A DNA stretch of 64,000 bases. Source: Arabidopsis thaliana. Taxonomy: Eukaryota; Streptophyta; Magnoliopsida; Brassicales; Brassicaceae. This document shows positions 1 to 11,922 of this stretch, piece by piece. The stretch covers positions 6,131,151-6,195,150 of the forward strand of contig NC_003071.7 in assembly GCF_000001735.4 (NCBI RefSeq), given 5' to 3'. A program made the translations under genes and the position numbers. Within the stretch, counting starts at the first letter, position 1, and each line of letters begins with the position of its first letter. Below the pieces are notes generated by a model, which saw only the letters and a program-made list of their open reading frames with translations, had not been told where the DNA came from and ran no database searches.

Positions 1-745
1 CAATAATTAACTTATTTTGAATAGTAAAACAAAGTAGAAGAAAAAAAAAACTGAAAAAGACAATAAAAAGGAAAAAAAGAATGATATTGCTTGTAGTCTT
101 TTTTCTCTCTTTCTCATAAGTGTTGTTCTTTATTTAAAATTTTGTGTTGTAAAAGATACAACTGTGAAAACTTTCACTTACATGTTTTAACAAACACATT
201 AAACTTCTTACATCATTGGATTATCTAAACAATAAAACCATCCAAGTTGCCTAACCAGATAAATAACAAGTTCAGCTTATAAGTGGAGGTCCAACTTAAA
301 GAAAACTCTATCCAAAAAACTTAATCCTTTTAGGAAGTAAGATAGTTTAAAGAATCCAACACAAGGTTGAGACACGTAGACATGTGAAGCAGATGTCGTC
401 GCTAGTCATCACCGAGTTGGTAAGAAATTTGAGGGAACTCAAAAACCACCTACAAAGGAATCCGATGATTTTTAATTTGAGAATCCCACTAATCTTCATC
501 ATTGAATATGCAATTGGAAAAGATCTTCCCAAGACAATTGACTCTCAAAGGAGAGGAAAACTTTTTTTGTATGGCTTAAAGAGTTTTGAACTACATATAA
601 TTATCTTATAAAATAAAAACGAACAGATTACATAGACAGACAATAACAGGAAAAAAAGAATGACATGTCCACTGACAATTTTCATTTTTCTATCTGTCCA
701 AGAAAAACAGCACAAACTATCGAAGTAAATTATAAGATAAAGGGG
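1..745. repeat. Dispersed repeat, left copy (inverted partner at 47036-48345)
   Basis: This A/T-rich stretch reappears in reverse complement at about 47036-48345. Matching landmarks include the run around 140-320 (partner about 48040-48200), the run around 360-420 (partner about 47950-48010) and the run around 660-745 (partner about 47036-47115). The left copy lacks about 0.5 kb that the right copy has around 47290-47760. Short open frames in the two copies give similar peptides (MSTDNFHFS and MSTKNFHFS), but they are too short and isolated to be genes. I cannot assign a transposon family. The copy may extend left of the window. Confidence 0.7.
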
Positions 746-1155
746 AGATTTGTCAAAATGGGCATATTTGGGAAGGGATCTTCGGATTTAGGCATTATGT
801 GCAGTACTAATGTACAGTTGCCATATTTTCACCGATTTATGCCGAGATTACCCTTACTTCAATGGGCGTGAGTTTCACCGATTTATAACATTTGTTTGTC
901 GATCAAAAGACATCAATAAAATACATAATGATTAGTCGAGAATAAAGTGAGAAGCTCTTCATTCTTCTTGATATGTTCATGTATGTCTCCCTGTGTTACC
1001 TGAACGTATTTTTAAAAGTAGCTTAAACAAAGGAGATTATAAGAGAAAGAAGCAGGAACGAAGTAAAACACCTCCCAGTAATGGTGAGATTAATGCATTG
1101 TCGTACCTTCAAAACAGTTAAGAGAGTTCAACATTTGTCATCACCTACACAACTT

Positions 1156-1246
1156 CATATATAATCAAGCATAAGGAGTAACACAGTAATATATAATCAA
1201 GCGTAAGGAGTAACATAGTAATATATAATCAAGCGTAAGGAGTAAG
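1156..1246. repeat. Short tandem repeat, about 3 copies of a ~32-bp unit
   Basis: A unit containing atataatcaagc followed by taaggagtaa occurs three times in a row with only single-base differences. There is no coding potential. Confidence 0.8.
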
Positions 1247-1312
1247 TTAAACTGAAATAAGGAACCCAAAACGATTAATATAAAATGAACCATTCGTTGA
1301 AAAACTAAACCC

Positions 1313-1840
1313 TAGTAGATTGTAGATGAGGAACCCAAATACAATGTTTAAACTAGCTTACGAGATGATAACACTAAACCCTAGTCAAGGACTAGTGAAC
1401 CCAACTAGATTAATGTACAGTTTATCATCTATAAAGAGTTTATCATCAATCCCAAAATAGGTATGCAGGGAAAATAAGTTGATGAAACCTCATGAATTCA
1501 GAAACGTATACCCAAAATAGAAGTATGTAACGCATGGACTTTTGTGTCAAAAACTAAACCCTAAAGCCAAGACAGATGACTAAACCCAAGAGAAAATGCA
1601 TACAACGAGGCTTTTGTGTCAAAACTAAACCCTAAAAGCCAAAGCACATGACTAAACCCAAGGGAAAAAGTTTTTATGAATGGTTTCGTGTTCAAAACCT
1701 TAGTAGATTGTAGATAAGGAACCCAAACACAATGTTTAAACTAGCTTACGAGATGATAACACTAAACCCTAGTCAAGGACTAGTGAACCCAACTAGATTA
1801 ATGTAAAGTGTATCATCTATAAAGAGTTTATCATCAATCC
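1313..1840. repeat. Direct duplication of a ~140-bp block (1313-1451 and 1701-1840)
   Basis: The block from tagtagattgtag to tatcatcaatcc occurs twice in direct orientation, about 390 bp apart, with few differences. The stretch also has several aaaccctaa telobox-type motifs (around 1306, 1374, 1555 and 1626). These are isolated and do not form a telomeric array. I see no gene in 746-2300. Confidence 0.8.
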
Positions 1841-2808
1841 TCTTATCCTCCTAGACTTGCTCCACCTCTTGACACGACAAGTTCTGATTCTGCAAGGAAC
1901 AAATCAGGTCATGTATTCACTATCACAAAGGAAGCAGACATACATAATCACTAATAAAACACTTGTGAATTACAATGCAATGAAATCTTTAGAAAAATAC
2001 AATAAAACAACAAATGTAAATTGCAGTTAATGATAATAGTTGTGCTGATTTTATGTTAACCTTCAAATGGTTATGGATTGAGAGCTTAGCACACTCGCAT
2101 GATACATCAAACATTGTATTCACTTTCATAGAGAAAACAAAAGGAGATTTCAGCTTAGTATGTGAGATTCTTATGATGAAACAAAGAAGTACGACGCCCT
2201 AACGATTTAAACAGTGCTCTACATTAAAACTAACACTAGCTATAGAAAGTAAAGGAACAAACCTCATCTCTCTGAGGTTTGATAAGCCCAAAACTCTGTG
2301 AATTATGTATTAAACTCATTACTCATCATCCTCATCTTCTACAACTTCAATCTCCAAATTAGAGCCATAAACTTAGAAAAAAACAAACGAACAAAAATTA
2401 GAAAAGAAGACACATATCATAAAGAAGGCTTAAATCACACATCTCAAATCTAAGCAAAATATGTAAGTAACACACACATGAAATTAGTACTTGCAACATT
2501 TCACAGGCCTAAGAACTAGTCACAATCAATAAAAACAACATAATTTCCCTTTTAGCCACCAATTCTAGCAAAACCCAGAAAATTTTCAAATGTCCAATAC
2601 TTTAGCAAATTGACTACAATTTTGAATAGAAGCTTAAAGAGATTCACCTGATTTTGGAGACAAAATAGAATACGGTGATCATCTAGAACGAAAGGAGTGT
2701 GGGAGCAAAGGATGTCGATGGCGGTCTCAATGTCACCAGATTAAACTTGAATACACTTTTGCTGACGTGGCTAGGGCGACTCTGAAAGCGATTTAGGGTT
2801 GTGCTGCC

Positions 2809-4180
2809 GTGTGTCCCAAGACGCTGGTTCTGGCGGATCCGCCGCCGTTCTCCCCCGTCATGTCACCGTCGGTGGTGGAGGAGGTCACTCTGTCAAGCCC
2901 CCGAGATTCCCCATCTGCTGCTCCGAAGCCATCATACTCTTCAATTGTTCAAAACAAGCCTTCTCTCACGAAGCATGATTTCTCTGTCACCATGGTTGAC
3001 GGAGATCCGATAGTTCAGATTCCTGATGAAATTTTCGAAGATTCAGCTCCACTTTGGGACGATTTGCTCATAGGCAGATTCCCACAAACCGCACCTCACG
3101 TTGCCAAAGTTCATGTTATCGTGAACAAGATTTGGCCGCTTGGTGACAAAACAGTGAAGATCGATGCTCATGTGGTTGATCCAAAAACAATTAAGTTTCG
3201 TATCCGAGATAGTGCTGTCAGATCTAGGGTTCTTCGTCGAGGTATGTGGAACATAGCTGATATGCCAATGATAGTATCCAAGTGGTCTCCAGTGATTGAA
3301 GACACTCAACCAGAAATCACATCAATGCCCATGTGGATTACCATCAAAAATGTTCCACAAACAATGTTCACTTGGAAGGGGTTAAGCTTTCTTGCAAGTC
3401 CAATGGGGGAACCAAAGCGTTTGCACCCGGATACAATGCTCTGCAACAGTTTTGAAGAAGCAAAAATATTTGTGGAGGCAGATTTATCAAAGGAGCTGCC
3501 AAAACAATTTCGATTTAAGTTCTACTAATGGTGTTGATGCAATGGTTGAATACAAATTCCCTTGGCTCCCACCCAGATGCTCATCTTGCTGCAAATGGGG
3601 ACATTTGCAAGAGGTTTGATTGACATCACGTTCGCTACGACGACATTCTAAACCAGTTGAGCCGGAAACAGAGGTGGTAACAGAGGTTATTCCCAGTCAG
3701 CAGGATTTGCAGAAGGATCCTTTGTTGGTTTCAAATCTGCTGGTTAATCAGAGGGAAGTCGAGACTAATGGAACTGAGAAAAACAGTGAAGCTGAGACTA
3801 CAGAACTTAAGGAAAACGAGAACGTCATAGCTGTGATTGAAAAAGAACAGGATGACGGTACGTGGCATTCTGTCTCACCTACAAAGGGACATCAACGTCC
3901 GAAACTTCAGCACGTACATGAGAACCAAAATCACGTTTCTCCATCTAGATATACAGTTCTAGCTATGGAAGACGATACAGATGAATTAGAGAATCAAGAG
4001 GAAGGTGAGATTGTTTCTAAGCAATCAACTGAACTCTTGGTAACTTCAGAGCTAGTCAATACTCAGGAGACTCGTCCTTCTTTTCCTCGAGCGTCCAAAA
4101 CAATGCATAAGGTTGTTAAAGGATCCGTCAATCAAAACACAAAGGGAAACCAGAGTGTTTCAGGTCGCCGGGTCACCTAA
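2809..4180 (+). pseudogene. LINE ORF1 (gag-like, DUF4283 and zinc knuckle), broken
   Basis: The first part (2809-3528) has a DUF4283-type core with motifs such as FRIRDSAVRSRVLRRGMW and MPMWITIKNVP, typical of plant LINE ORF1 proteins that bind element RNA. A stop after FRFKFY (3526-3528) interrupts the protein. The following sequence, in another frame, encodes the zinc-knuckle-like CSSCCKWGH (about 3580-3605) and then a stop. The acidic, serine-rich C-terminal part continues at 3620-4180 (DGTWHSVSPTKG, SPSRYTVLAMEDD), which is usual for ORF1 tails in this family. At least two disabling changes are therefore present. Confidence 0.85.
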
Positions 4181-4193
4181 AGGAGATAATCAT

Positions 4194-7100
4194 ATGTCGG
4201 GTTTCTTCTGGAATGTCCGTGGTCTAAATAAATCTTCAAAACATTCCATTGTCCGCAAGTGGTTATCTCAAAGTTCTATGCAGTTTGGTTGTCTTCTAGA
4301 AACGCGAGTTAATGAGGGAAGATCGCCAAACATAATTTCGTCTATTTTTAAGGATTGGTCAATTCTGACTAATTATGAATCTCATCGTCTAGGCCGCATT
4401 TGGGTAGTGTGGAGTGCAAATGTTCGCATAACTCCTGTATTCAAAAGTAGTCAAATGATTACCTGCTCAGTTTTATTGGAGGGAAAGGAGGAAGAGTTTT
4501 TCTGTTCTTTTATCTATGCTTCAAACTTTGTGGAGGAGAGGAAAATTTTGTGGGAAGACATTAGGAATCACCATGATTCACCACTGTTTCGCAATAAACC
4601 GTGGATGCTTTGCGGTGATTTTAACGAGATTCTCGATGGTTCAGAGCATTCAAACTATGATACCTCACCTTTCACTCCTCTCGGGATGAGAGATTTCCAG
4701 GAGGTTGTAAGATATAGCTCTCTCACAGATCTTGGATATCATGGTCCTCGCTTTACCTGGTGTAATAAGCGAGAGAACGGGTTGATATGCAAAAAACTTG
4801 ATAAAGTTCTTGTTAATGACTCGTGGTGTATTACTTTCCCGCACTCATATAGTGTTTTTGAGGCTGGTGGTTGTTCCGATCATACAAGAGGAAGGATAAT
4901 GCTAGAGGCTGCAGCGATAGGGGGTCGAAGGCCGTTTAAATTTGTAAATGTCTTGACGAGTATACCTCAGAAACCGAGCTTGAGAGCACTGGGGAAAGAG
5001 AAGCTAGGAGATTTGCCAAAACGTACTCGAGAGGCTCACGAGTTACTTTGTGCAAAGCAAACCAACACACTTGCTAACCCGTCACAGCAAATGATCGCAG
5101 AGGAGCTGCATGCTTATACAGCTTGGTAGCATTTAGCAGATCTGGAAGAAGGCTATATGAAACAAAAATCGAAACTTCACTGGATGAAAGTTGGTGACAG
5201 AAATAACTCCTACTTTCATAAAGCAGCGCAAGTTAGAAGAATGCAGAACTCAATCAGGGAGATACAGGGACCGAATGGTGTTGTGCTGCAAACAAGTGAG
5301 GAAATTAAAGGTGAGGCTGAGCGTTTTTTTCAGGAGTTTCTCAATCATCAACCAAGTGATTTTCAGGGAATGACAGTTGAAGAGTTGCAAAACTTGATGT
5401 CCTTTAGATGCTCTGCAACAGATCAGGATATGTTGACTAGAGAGGTAACATCCGAAGAAATTCAAAAAGTCTTGTTTGCGATGCCAAGTAACAAGTCTCC
5501 GGGTCCCGACGGTTACACAAGTGAGTTCTTTAAAGCGACTTGGTCAATCACTGGTCAAGACTTCATCGCTGCAATCAAATCTTTTTTCATCTAAGATTTC
5601 CTTCCTAAAGGGCTCAATGCAACAATCCTAGCGCTCATACCGAAAAAAGATGAAGCTACCTTGATGCGAGATTACCGTCCCATTTCATGTTGTAACGTGA
5701 TTTACAAGGTAATCTCTAAAATTATAGCTAATCGTCTTAAAGTCATGCTGCCAACCTTTATCCTCCAAAATCAATCTGCATTTGTTAGAGAAAGGCTCTT
5801 GATGGAAAATGTTCTTTTGGCTACGGAGTTAGTCAAGGACTACCACAAAGATTCAATCTCTCCTCGTTGTGCGATGAAAATCGATATATCGAAAGCATTT
5901 GATTCTGTACAATGGCAATTCCTGTTGAACACTTTAGAAGCTCTTAAATTCCCGGAAAAATTTCGCCATTGGATAAAACTCTGTATCTCGACAGCCACTT
6001 TCTCTGTCCAAGTTAACAGCGAGCAGGCGGGTTTCTTTGGTAGTAAGAGAGGCCTGAGACAAGGTTGTGCTCTCTCTCCATACTTGTTTGTTATATGCAT
6101 GAATGTTCTGTCTCATATGATTGATGTAGCTGCAGTTCACCGAAACATTGGCTATCACCCTAAATGCAAGAAACTCAGCCTAACGCACTTATGTTTTGCG
6201 GATGACTTAATGGTGTTCATTGATGGGCAGCAGAGATCAGTTGAAGGAGTTATCAATATTTTCAAGGATTTTGCGGGTAAATCAGGGCTGCACATAAGTT
6301 TGGAGAAATCGACCCTTTATCTTGCTGAAGTTTCGGAGCTAAATAGAAATAATATTCTCTCCGCTTTTCCGTTCGCTAGTGGTCAGTTACCGGTTCGTTA
6401 TTTGGGATTTCCTCTTCTAACGAAACAGATGACTACTGCGGACTATTCGCCTCTTCTTGACAAAGTGAGATCAAAGATAAGCTCTTGGACAGCTCGCTCC
6501 CTCTCCTATGCGGGACGTCTAGCTCTTATCAATTCCGTGATTGTAAGTTTATCAAATTTTTGGATGTCTGCATATAGGCTGCCAGCAGGATGTATAAAAG
6601 AGATTGAGAAGCTATGTTCTGCTTTCTTGTGGTCTGGACCGGAGCTTAACCCCAAGAAAGCAAAAATAACATGGACTTCGCTATGTAAACTGAAACAAGA
6701 AGGAGGATTGGGTATCAAATCTCTCTTGGAAGCAAATAAAGTTAGTTGTTTGAAGCTGATTTGGAGACTCGTTTCTCGGCAGTCTTCTTTGTGGGTTAAT
6801 TGGGTTTGGACTTACATTATTCGGAAAGGCTCATTCTGGTCCGCAAATGATCGTTCTAGTCTGGGGTCTTGGATGTGGAAGAAGTTGCTTAATTACAGAG
6901 ATGTGGCTAAATCTATGTGTAAGGTTGAGATAAAAAGTGGCAGCTCTACTTCGTTCTGGTATGATAATTGGTCACAGCTACGGCAACTGGTTGATGTTAC
7001 AAATGCTCGTAGAACAATAGACATGGGGATACCGTTAGCAGCTACTGTCGCGACTGTTTTGGCTTCTCACAGGACCAAACAGCATCGTACTGCAATCTAC

Positions 7101-7769
7101 AACAAGATAGAGGCAGAGATTCAGAGTATTCTTCAACGAGAGAGATCAGAGGCACCATACATTTTTCTGTGGCGATCCTCAGGTGATAATTTCAGACAAA
7201 GTTTCATAACAAAAGTCACTTGGCACAACATCCGGGATATTCACACGCATAGGCAATGGTATAAGGGTGTTTGGTTCTCATACAACACACCCAAATACTC
7301 TTTCCTGCTGTGGCTTGCGATCCATGATAGATAATCCATGGGTGATCGGATCAAAAAGTGGAATTCCGGACAACAAGTCAATTACGTTCTCTGCGGCAAC
7401 GTCGAAGAATCAAGAAATCACTTATTCTTCTCTTGCCATTACACCACTGCAATTTGGGATAATCTAACAAGGCGTCTCCTATCTCATGAGTACTCAACTG
7501 ACTGGGACCGCCTATTAGCTCTACTCTGCAGCTCCACAATGTCAAAGGACTCTCTCTTTCTGTTTCGCTACGTCTTCCAAGCATCTCTCTATCACGTCTG
7601 GCGAGAAAGAAATGCACGACGTCACGGAGAAGCACATTCCACCACCACTAGACTCATCAAACTCATCGACAAAACCGTGCGAAATAGAATCAGCTCTATA
7701 AACGACGTTGGTGACCATAGCTACGACAACTGCCTTAGGTTATGGCTCTCAACGCGTCTCCACCCATGA
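4194..7769 (+). pseudogene. LINE ORF2 (endonuclease-reverse transcriptase), broken
   Basis: Translation from 4194 gives the exonuclease-endonuclease-phosphatase domain: FFWNVRGLNK near the start, then CGDFNEIL, then SDHTRG. A stop at 5127-5129 and another at 5592-5594 interrupt the linker and the start of the RT domain (SNKSPGPDGYTSEFF). The RT core follows at 5661-7334: YRPISCCNVIYKV, MKIDISKAFDSV, LRQGCALSPYLF and the catalytic FADDLMVF. The C-terminal zf-RVT region (YSFLLWLAIHDR, then CGNVEESRNHLFFSC) is split by a stop at 7332-7334. The domain order is that of plant L1-clade ORF2, which nicks target DNA and primes cDNA synthesis. This copy could not make a full protein. Confidence 0.9.
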
Positions 7770-8352
7770 TCTACTTCCCTCAGCTTCAATTTTTTTTTCA
7801 GACCTTCTCTACACCTCTAGCTATTTTCACTCTAAAATTTCTGAGAAAACAGATGCATCTTTTGTAATAACGTTTTTTGTTTGAATATAAATTTTACATT
7901 CTTTCAAAAAAAAAAAAAAATGTCACCAGATTCAATCGAGTTTCGGATCCGGCGAATGATCAATCTGGAGTGATAAGAAGAAGAGGAAATAGAAGGACAT
8001 GAAGAAGGAGATAATGGAGATGAAAATAAATTGGCAGCAACGGGGGATGATGAGAACATCAAGCGCTTCCAAATCAATTTTGTGGAAAACATCGTTGTAT
8101 TCTCTTCCTCGATCTTCTCTTATCGGCGACGAGAATCGGCCGGTGATCTAAGAGTGTGGGATCAATCTCTATGTCTTGTGGCTTTGTGGGTCAATTTTGT
8201 TTCGCGAGTAGAGAAAGAAGTTGCAAAAGGAGAAGAAGAATGACGTCAATGGTCTAAGGCTAGAAGCGTCTTGTTACATAGGGAGAGTGCCTAAATCCGA
8301 AAGGCATATGCGAAAGTACCTAAATCCGAACATCATTCTAAGACAAATGCCT

Positions 8353-8361
8353 TATTTTTAA
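8353..8361. repeat. 9-bp target-site duplication, left
   Basis: The 9-mer tatttttaa is repeated exactly at 10615-10623. A 9-bp duplication is the hallmark of Mutator-like elements. Confidence 0.85.
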
Positions 8362-10614
8362 GAGAATATTACACTCTAAGGCACTTTTTAAAAAACATTT
8401 CCGTGATTAGACACTTTCTAAAGAGAAGGCACTTTGAATGAATAATTTGACCCATTTACCCTTTAACCAGATATCGTTCTATCTCTCTTTCTCCTATCCT
8501 TTCTCTCTCTTTCTCTTACTTTCTCCAAAAATAAACAAAAATCAAGCCAAAAAATATATTTCTTCCTTTTTCTTTCTTCCCTCTTCAACAAATCATCCGC
8601 TTTTATGAGAAAGAGAGATTGAGATTCAGCTTTTTAAATTTTCCGCGTCTGCTTTGATCTGATTTGAAGGAGAATTTTTTCAGACCATCAATTTGAGAAT
8701 CTGCCCTATCTGGCTGATTTAGTTACATGACTCGTTGAATGCTTGAATTGGATTTGCGGTTTGATTTTCGTTTTATGTTTTTGATGTTTGTTGCAAAATT
8801 AATCTGATTACTTGCTCTTTGATTTCTTTGTCTTGCTTCTCCAATTTCATATTCGAGATTATTCTCTTGAATTGGAGACTAAAGCCTTGTAGTGGACTTC
8901 GAATCGTTTGATAGCAATGGTCGAATCACTAATTAATGGAACTCGTTGCTTAGTTCATGTTCTGTAAATTTGATTCATGATTATATTTGGGTTGTATCTT
9001 TTCCGAAAGTCTGGTTATCTTATGTGTTCATCATAAAAGGTTTTTAAGTTTTTTGATGGTTGATTCACTTATGGAAGAACCTTGTTGCTAGTGAAATTGA
9101 TGGAGGTATTAGCTTAGATCTGAGACTAATTTTCATTCACAAATGTTAGATTGATTTCAACGTTTGTGTTTAAGATATAAATGTTAAAAAATTTGGTGCA
9201 AAATCGAGAAGATCATCTTAACTGAGTTAAATGAACAGACCTTTGTAGACAACGATTTCTGGACACGTTCTTCTTTACCTTTTTTATCTCAAAATCCAAT
9301 CGAGAAGATCATCTTAAGAGAGTTAAATGAATATACCTATGTGGACAACGACTTCTGGACACGTTTTTCCCTTGAATTTTTAATCATTTATGCTATATTT
9401 TGAGATGTTTTGTATATAAAATCAAACTTGGACTTGTATTTTAAATTTTCAAAATCCAATTAAGAAGATCATCTTAACAGAGTTAAATGAACAGACTTCT
9501 GTGGACAACGGCTTCTGGACACGTTTTTCCCTTGAATTTTTGATCATTTATGTTATATTTTGAGATGTTTTGTATACAAAATCAAACTTGGACTTGTATT
9601 TTAAAACTTTAAAATCCAATTGAGAAGATCATCTTAACAGAGTTAAATGAACAGACCTCTGTGGACAACGATTTCTGGACACGTTATTCTTTACCTTTTT
9701 ATCTCAAAATTCAATCGAGAAGATCATCTTAACAGAGTTAAATGAACATACCTATGTGGACAACGATTTCTGGACACGTTCTTCCCTTGAATTTATGATC
9801 ATTTATATTATATTTTGAGATGTTTTGTATATAAAATCAAACTTGGACTTGTATTTTAAAATTTTAAAATCCAATCGAGAAGATCGTCTTAACAAAGTTA
9901 AATGAACAAACCTCTCTGGACAGCGATTTCTAGACACGTTCTTCTTTACATTTTTATCTCAGTTTACTTGAACTTGTCTCTAATTTTTTTGCTGTCAAAT
10001 TCTATGGCTTTTGAAAAGGAATGGCCCTGTTTTTTTTGTAATCACTGCGTCAGCCATCGGCAACTGAAATTTTTTAACTTACTTGCATGTAATGTATGTG
10101 GAGACTAACATCATCATTCTCGTGAAAAGAGTCGCAGGGACTATAAAAGTGGTCGCCGTTTAGTCTAGTGATGCCGACGACAACAACATCTCTTGTAAAA
10201 GTGGTACACCATTACTATTTCTTCTCCGTTTCTTTTGCTGTAAAAGTGGATTGATGATGTGGGCTTTGTTTGTATCTACTATTTCTAATCGAAAGAGAGG
10301 GAACTACCTAATTGATGATTTTGAAAGAGGGAATGAAAATGATGAAAAACAAAAGAACATGGAAGAGAGACGATAAACTAAGAATAGTTTCTCAATCACA
10401 CGTTCTTATCCGGAGTAAGCGGCCATAACTAAAAATGGAGCGTTTCATTATAAATTATTTTAAAATAATTAAGATAATAAATGTTTTTGATCGTTCAGTT
10501 ATGGGTTAAAAAAGTCTATTTTTTTTTTTGAATAGAAGAAAAAGTGCCTCATCTCTGAAAAGTGCCTCAAAAAAAATAAAATTCTTTAAAAGTGTGTAAA
10601 CATGTCATATTCCC
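8362..10614. mobile_element. Non-autonomous Mutator-like element (MULE)
   Basis: The ends are imperfect terminal inverted repeats. The left end begins gagaatattacac and runs through two aaggcacttt blocks to about 8460. The reverse complement of the right end begins gggaatatgacat and also has two gaggcactttt blocks. Both sides carry the exact 9-bp duplication tatttttaa. There is no transposase. The interior has a pyrimidine-rich leader-like tract (about 8470-8580), intron-like sequence and a tandem array at 9206-9960. A Cys-containing 68-codon frame at 9902-10108 has no recognisable homology and starts inside the array, so I do not call it a gene. Confidence 0.85.
9206..9960. repeat. Higher-order tandem array of 96- and 160-bp units
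   Basis: The core gagaagatcatcttaa followed by a shared ~70-bp block begins at 9206, 9302, 9462, 9622, 9717 and 9877. The spacings are 96, 160, 160, 95 and 160 bp. The short and long units share the core and differ by a ~64-bp segment around tttatgatcatttat..tatattttgagatg. The array therefore has two unit types in the order short-long-long-short-long, plus a partial end copy. Confidence 0.9.
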
Positions 10615-11922
10615 TATTTTTAAATACAACTCAAGATAAAGTTTATTAAATCAAACTTGTGGATATATAGAAAACAGATAAATACTGTAATAGAAGACTA
10701 AATTTAAATCCAGTGTTGGACAAATCGTCTGAGCCAAGTCGAATAAATTTGGTGGTCTTAAGACTTTTTCGAAGTGGAAGTATAAAATCTTATTAGTGTC
10801 ACGTCTAAATTATATAAAAATGTTGGTTGTAATATGTAAATGTTTTTTCGTTGAGATTTTAGAAATTTTTTGATTTAATGTGAAATTTCATCTTACTCTC
10901 AACAAAATATTTTGGACATAAAAAATTGTTTTTTTTAATAACAAAAAAAATAATAAAATTGTTTTTAAAGCAGCAAACATACATACAGGGTTGGAGCACG
11001 AAACTAATAAAATCATGCATGTATGTTTACTGCTTAAAAAATTATTTAAAAATAAAAGCAGCAAATATACTTTTCATTTTAAGAAAGAATTTGAAAAGTT
11101 ATAAAATCTAGTTTTTAGTAGAAAATATAGTTTTACATTTTCTTAAAATAAAACTGAAAAGCTGTAAATTATTATTATAAATATATATTGAAATTTGATA
11201 AGTAATTCATTAACATAAACTATCTTATTTTCTAAACCGTGTAATTGGACAAAATATTTTGTTTATCGATTATGAATTTATTTGTATATATTGAACCTAA
11301 ACAAAATTAAATCTCCTAATGGCTCGCATATTATCAAATATCAAAGCACTTCTAATTTCTTTATATTAAACTTTCAAAACTAAATTTAATTTATTACACT
11401 CGCACTATATATTATTTTAAATATAAGCTTTTTAGTTTTTTTTTTTTTTTTTAAATATGTTTAAAAAAGCATCTTTAGTAGTTTAATTATTTAATTATAA
11501 AAACTTACATTAGTATTCTTAATAGAAAAAAATTAACATTATTAATCATAATTTTAAAATTATATTATAACAAACCGGAATCTAAAAACTATATTTGATC
11601 ACCTTATTAATTCATCATGTGCTTTGAAAATTTCTGGTCCAACTTTATAGGAATATAGTTTTAAAATTTCTATGTTGATTTGGAGTGGTAGACTGGTATA
11701 TATATATATATATTTGTTGATAGCTTCCTAGAAAATACTCATTCCATTTTAGACTGTTATTAATTTAGCTCATTTTCTATTAGGATGTGACGTTTCCATT
11801 TGTTGACATTGCCAACATTTTACTTTTAGTTCTCATAACAGGGGTTGCTAATATAATGTATTAAGACTTTTTGGTGTCGTTATGTTTTTGTTTGGTTGAG
11901 AACTGAGAGTCCAGCATAAAAA

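Larger units (their letters stand above)
2743..7920 (+). mobile_element. L1-type LINE (non-LTR retrotransposon), full-length but coding-defective
   Basis: The element has the order ORF1 (DUF4283-like plus zinc knuckle), ORF2 (endonuclease, reverse transcriptase, zf-RVT) and a poly-A tail at 7906-7920. It is flanked by a duplication: atgtcaccagatt at 2730-2742, and tgtcaccagatt at 7921-7932, the first A merging with the tail. The duplication shows insertion by target-primed reverse transcription at this exact site. Several in-frame stops break both ORFs (near 3526, 3616, 5127, 5592 and 7332), so this copy is not autonomous. Its length of about 5.2 kb suggests it is not 5' truncated. Confidence 0.93.
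2648..8092 (-). pseudogene. CTLH-like gene fragment, exon split by LINE insertion
   Basis: On the minus strand an open frame starts at 8092 (MFSTKLIWKRLMF) and runs into the poly-A end of the LINE at 7920. When the LINE and one target-site copy are removed, the same frame continues at 2730 without a break, through IETAIDILCSHTP and LDDHRILFCLQNQ. It ends at a good splice donor (CAG then GTGAATC) at 2648/2647. The pattern of a basic helix, 'SGDIETAI', then 'LDD.RILF.L..Q' resembles a CTLH motif of LisH/CTLH/RanBPM-type proteins. This family call is from memory and only moderate. A possible terminal exon lies at 2374-2319 (NLEIEVVEDEDDE then stop), but its phase does not join the visible donor directly. 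The LINE disrupts the gene, which may itself be a captured copy. Confidence 0.5.

Noticed and set aside
1300..1640. Telomere-like aaaccctaaa motifs
   Set aside because: They are isolated single motifs within duplicated sequence, not a tandem telomeric array.
9206..9960. Regularly spaced repeats considered as CRISPR
   Set aside because: Units are long, contiguous and similar throughout with no unique spacers, and the genome is a plant's.
9902..10108. 68-codon frame with several cysteines
   Set aside because: It begins within the tandem array, has no family similarity that I can see and no supporting gene context.
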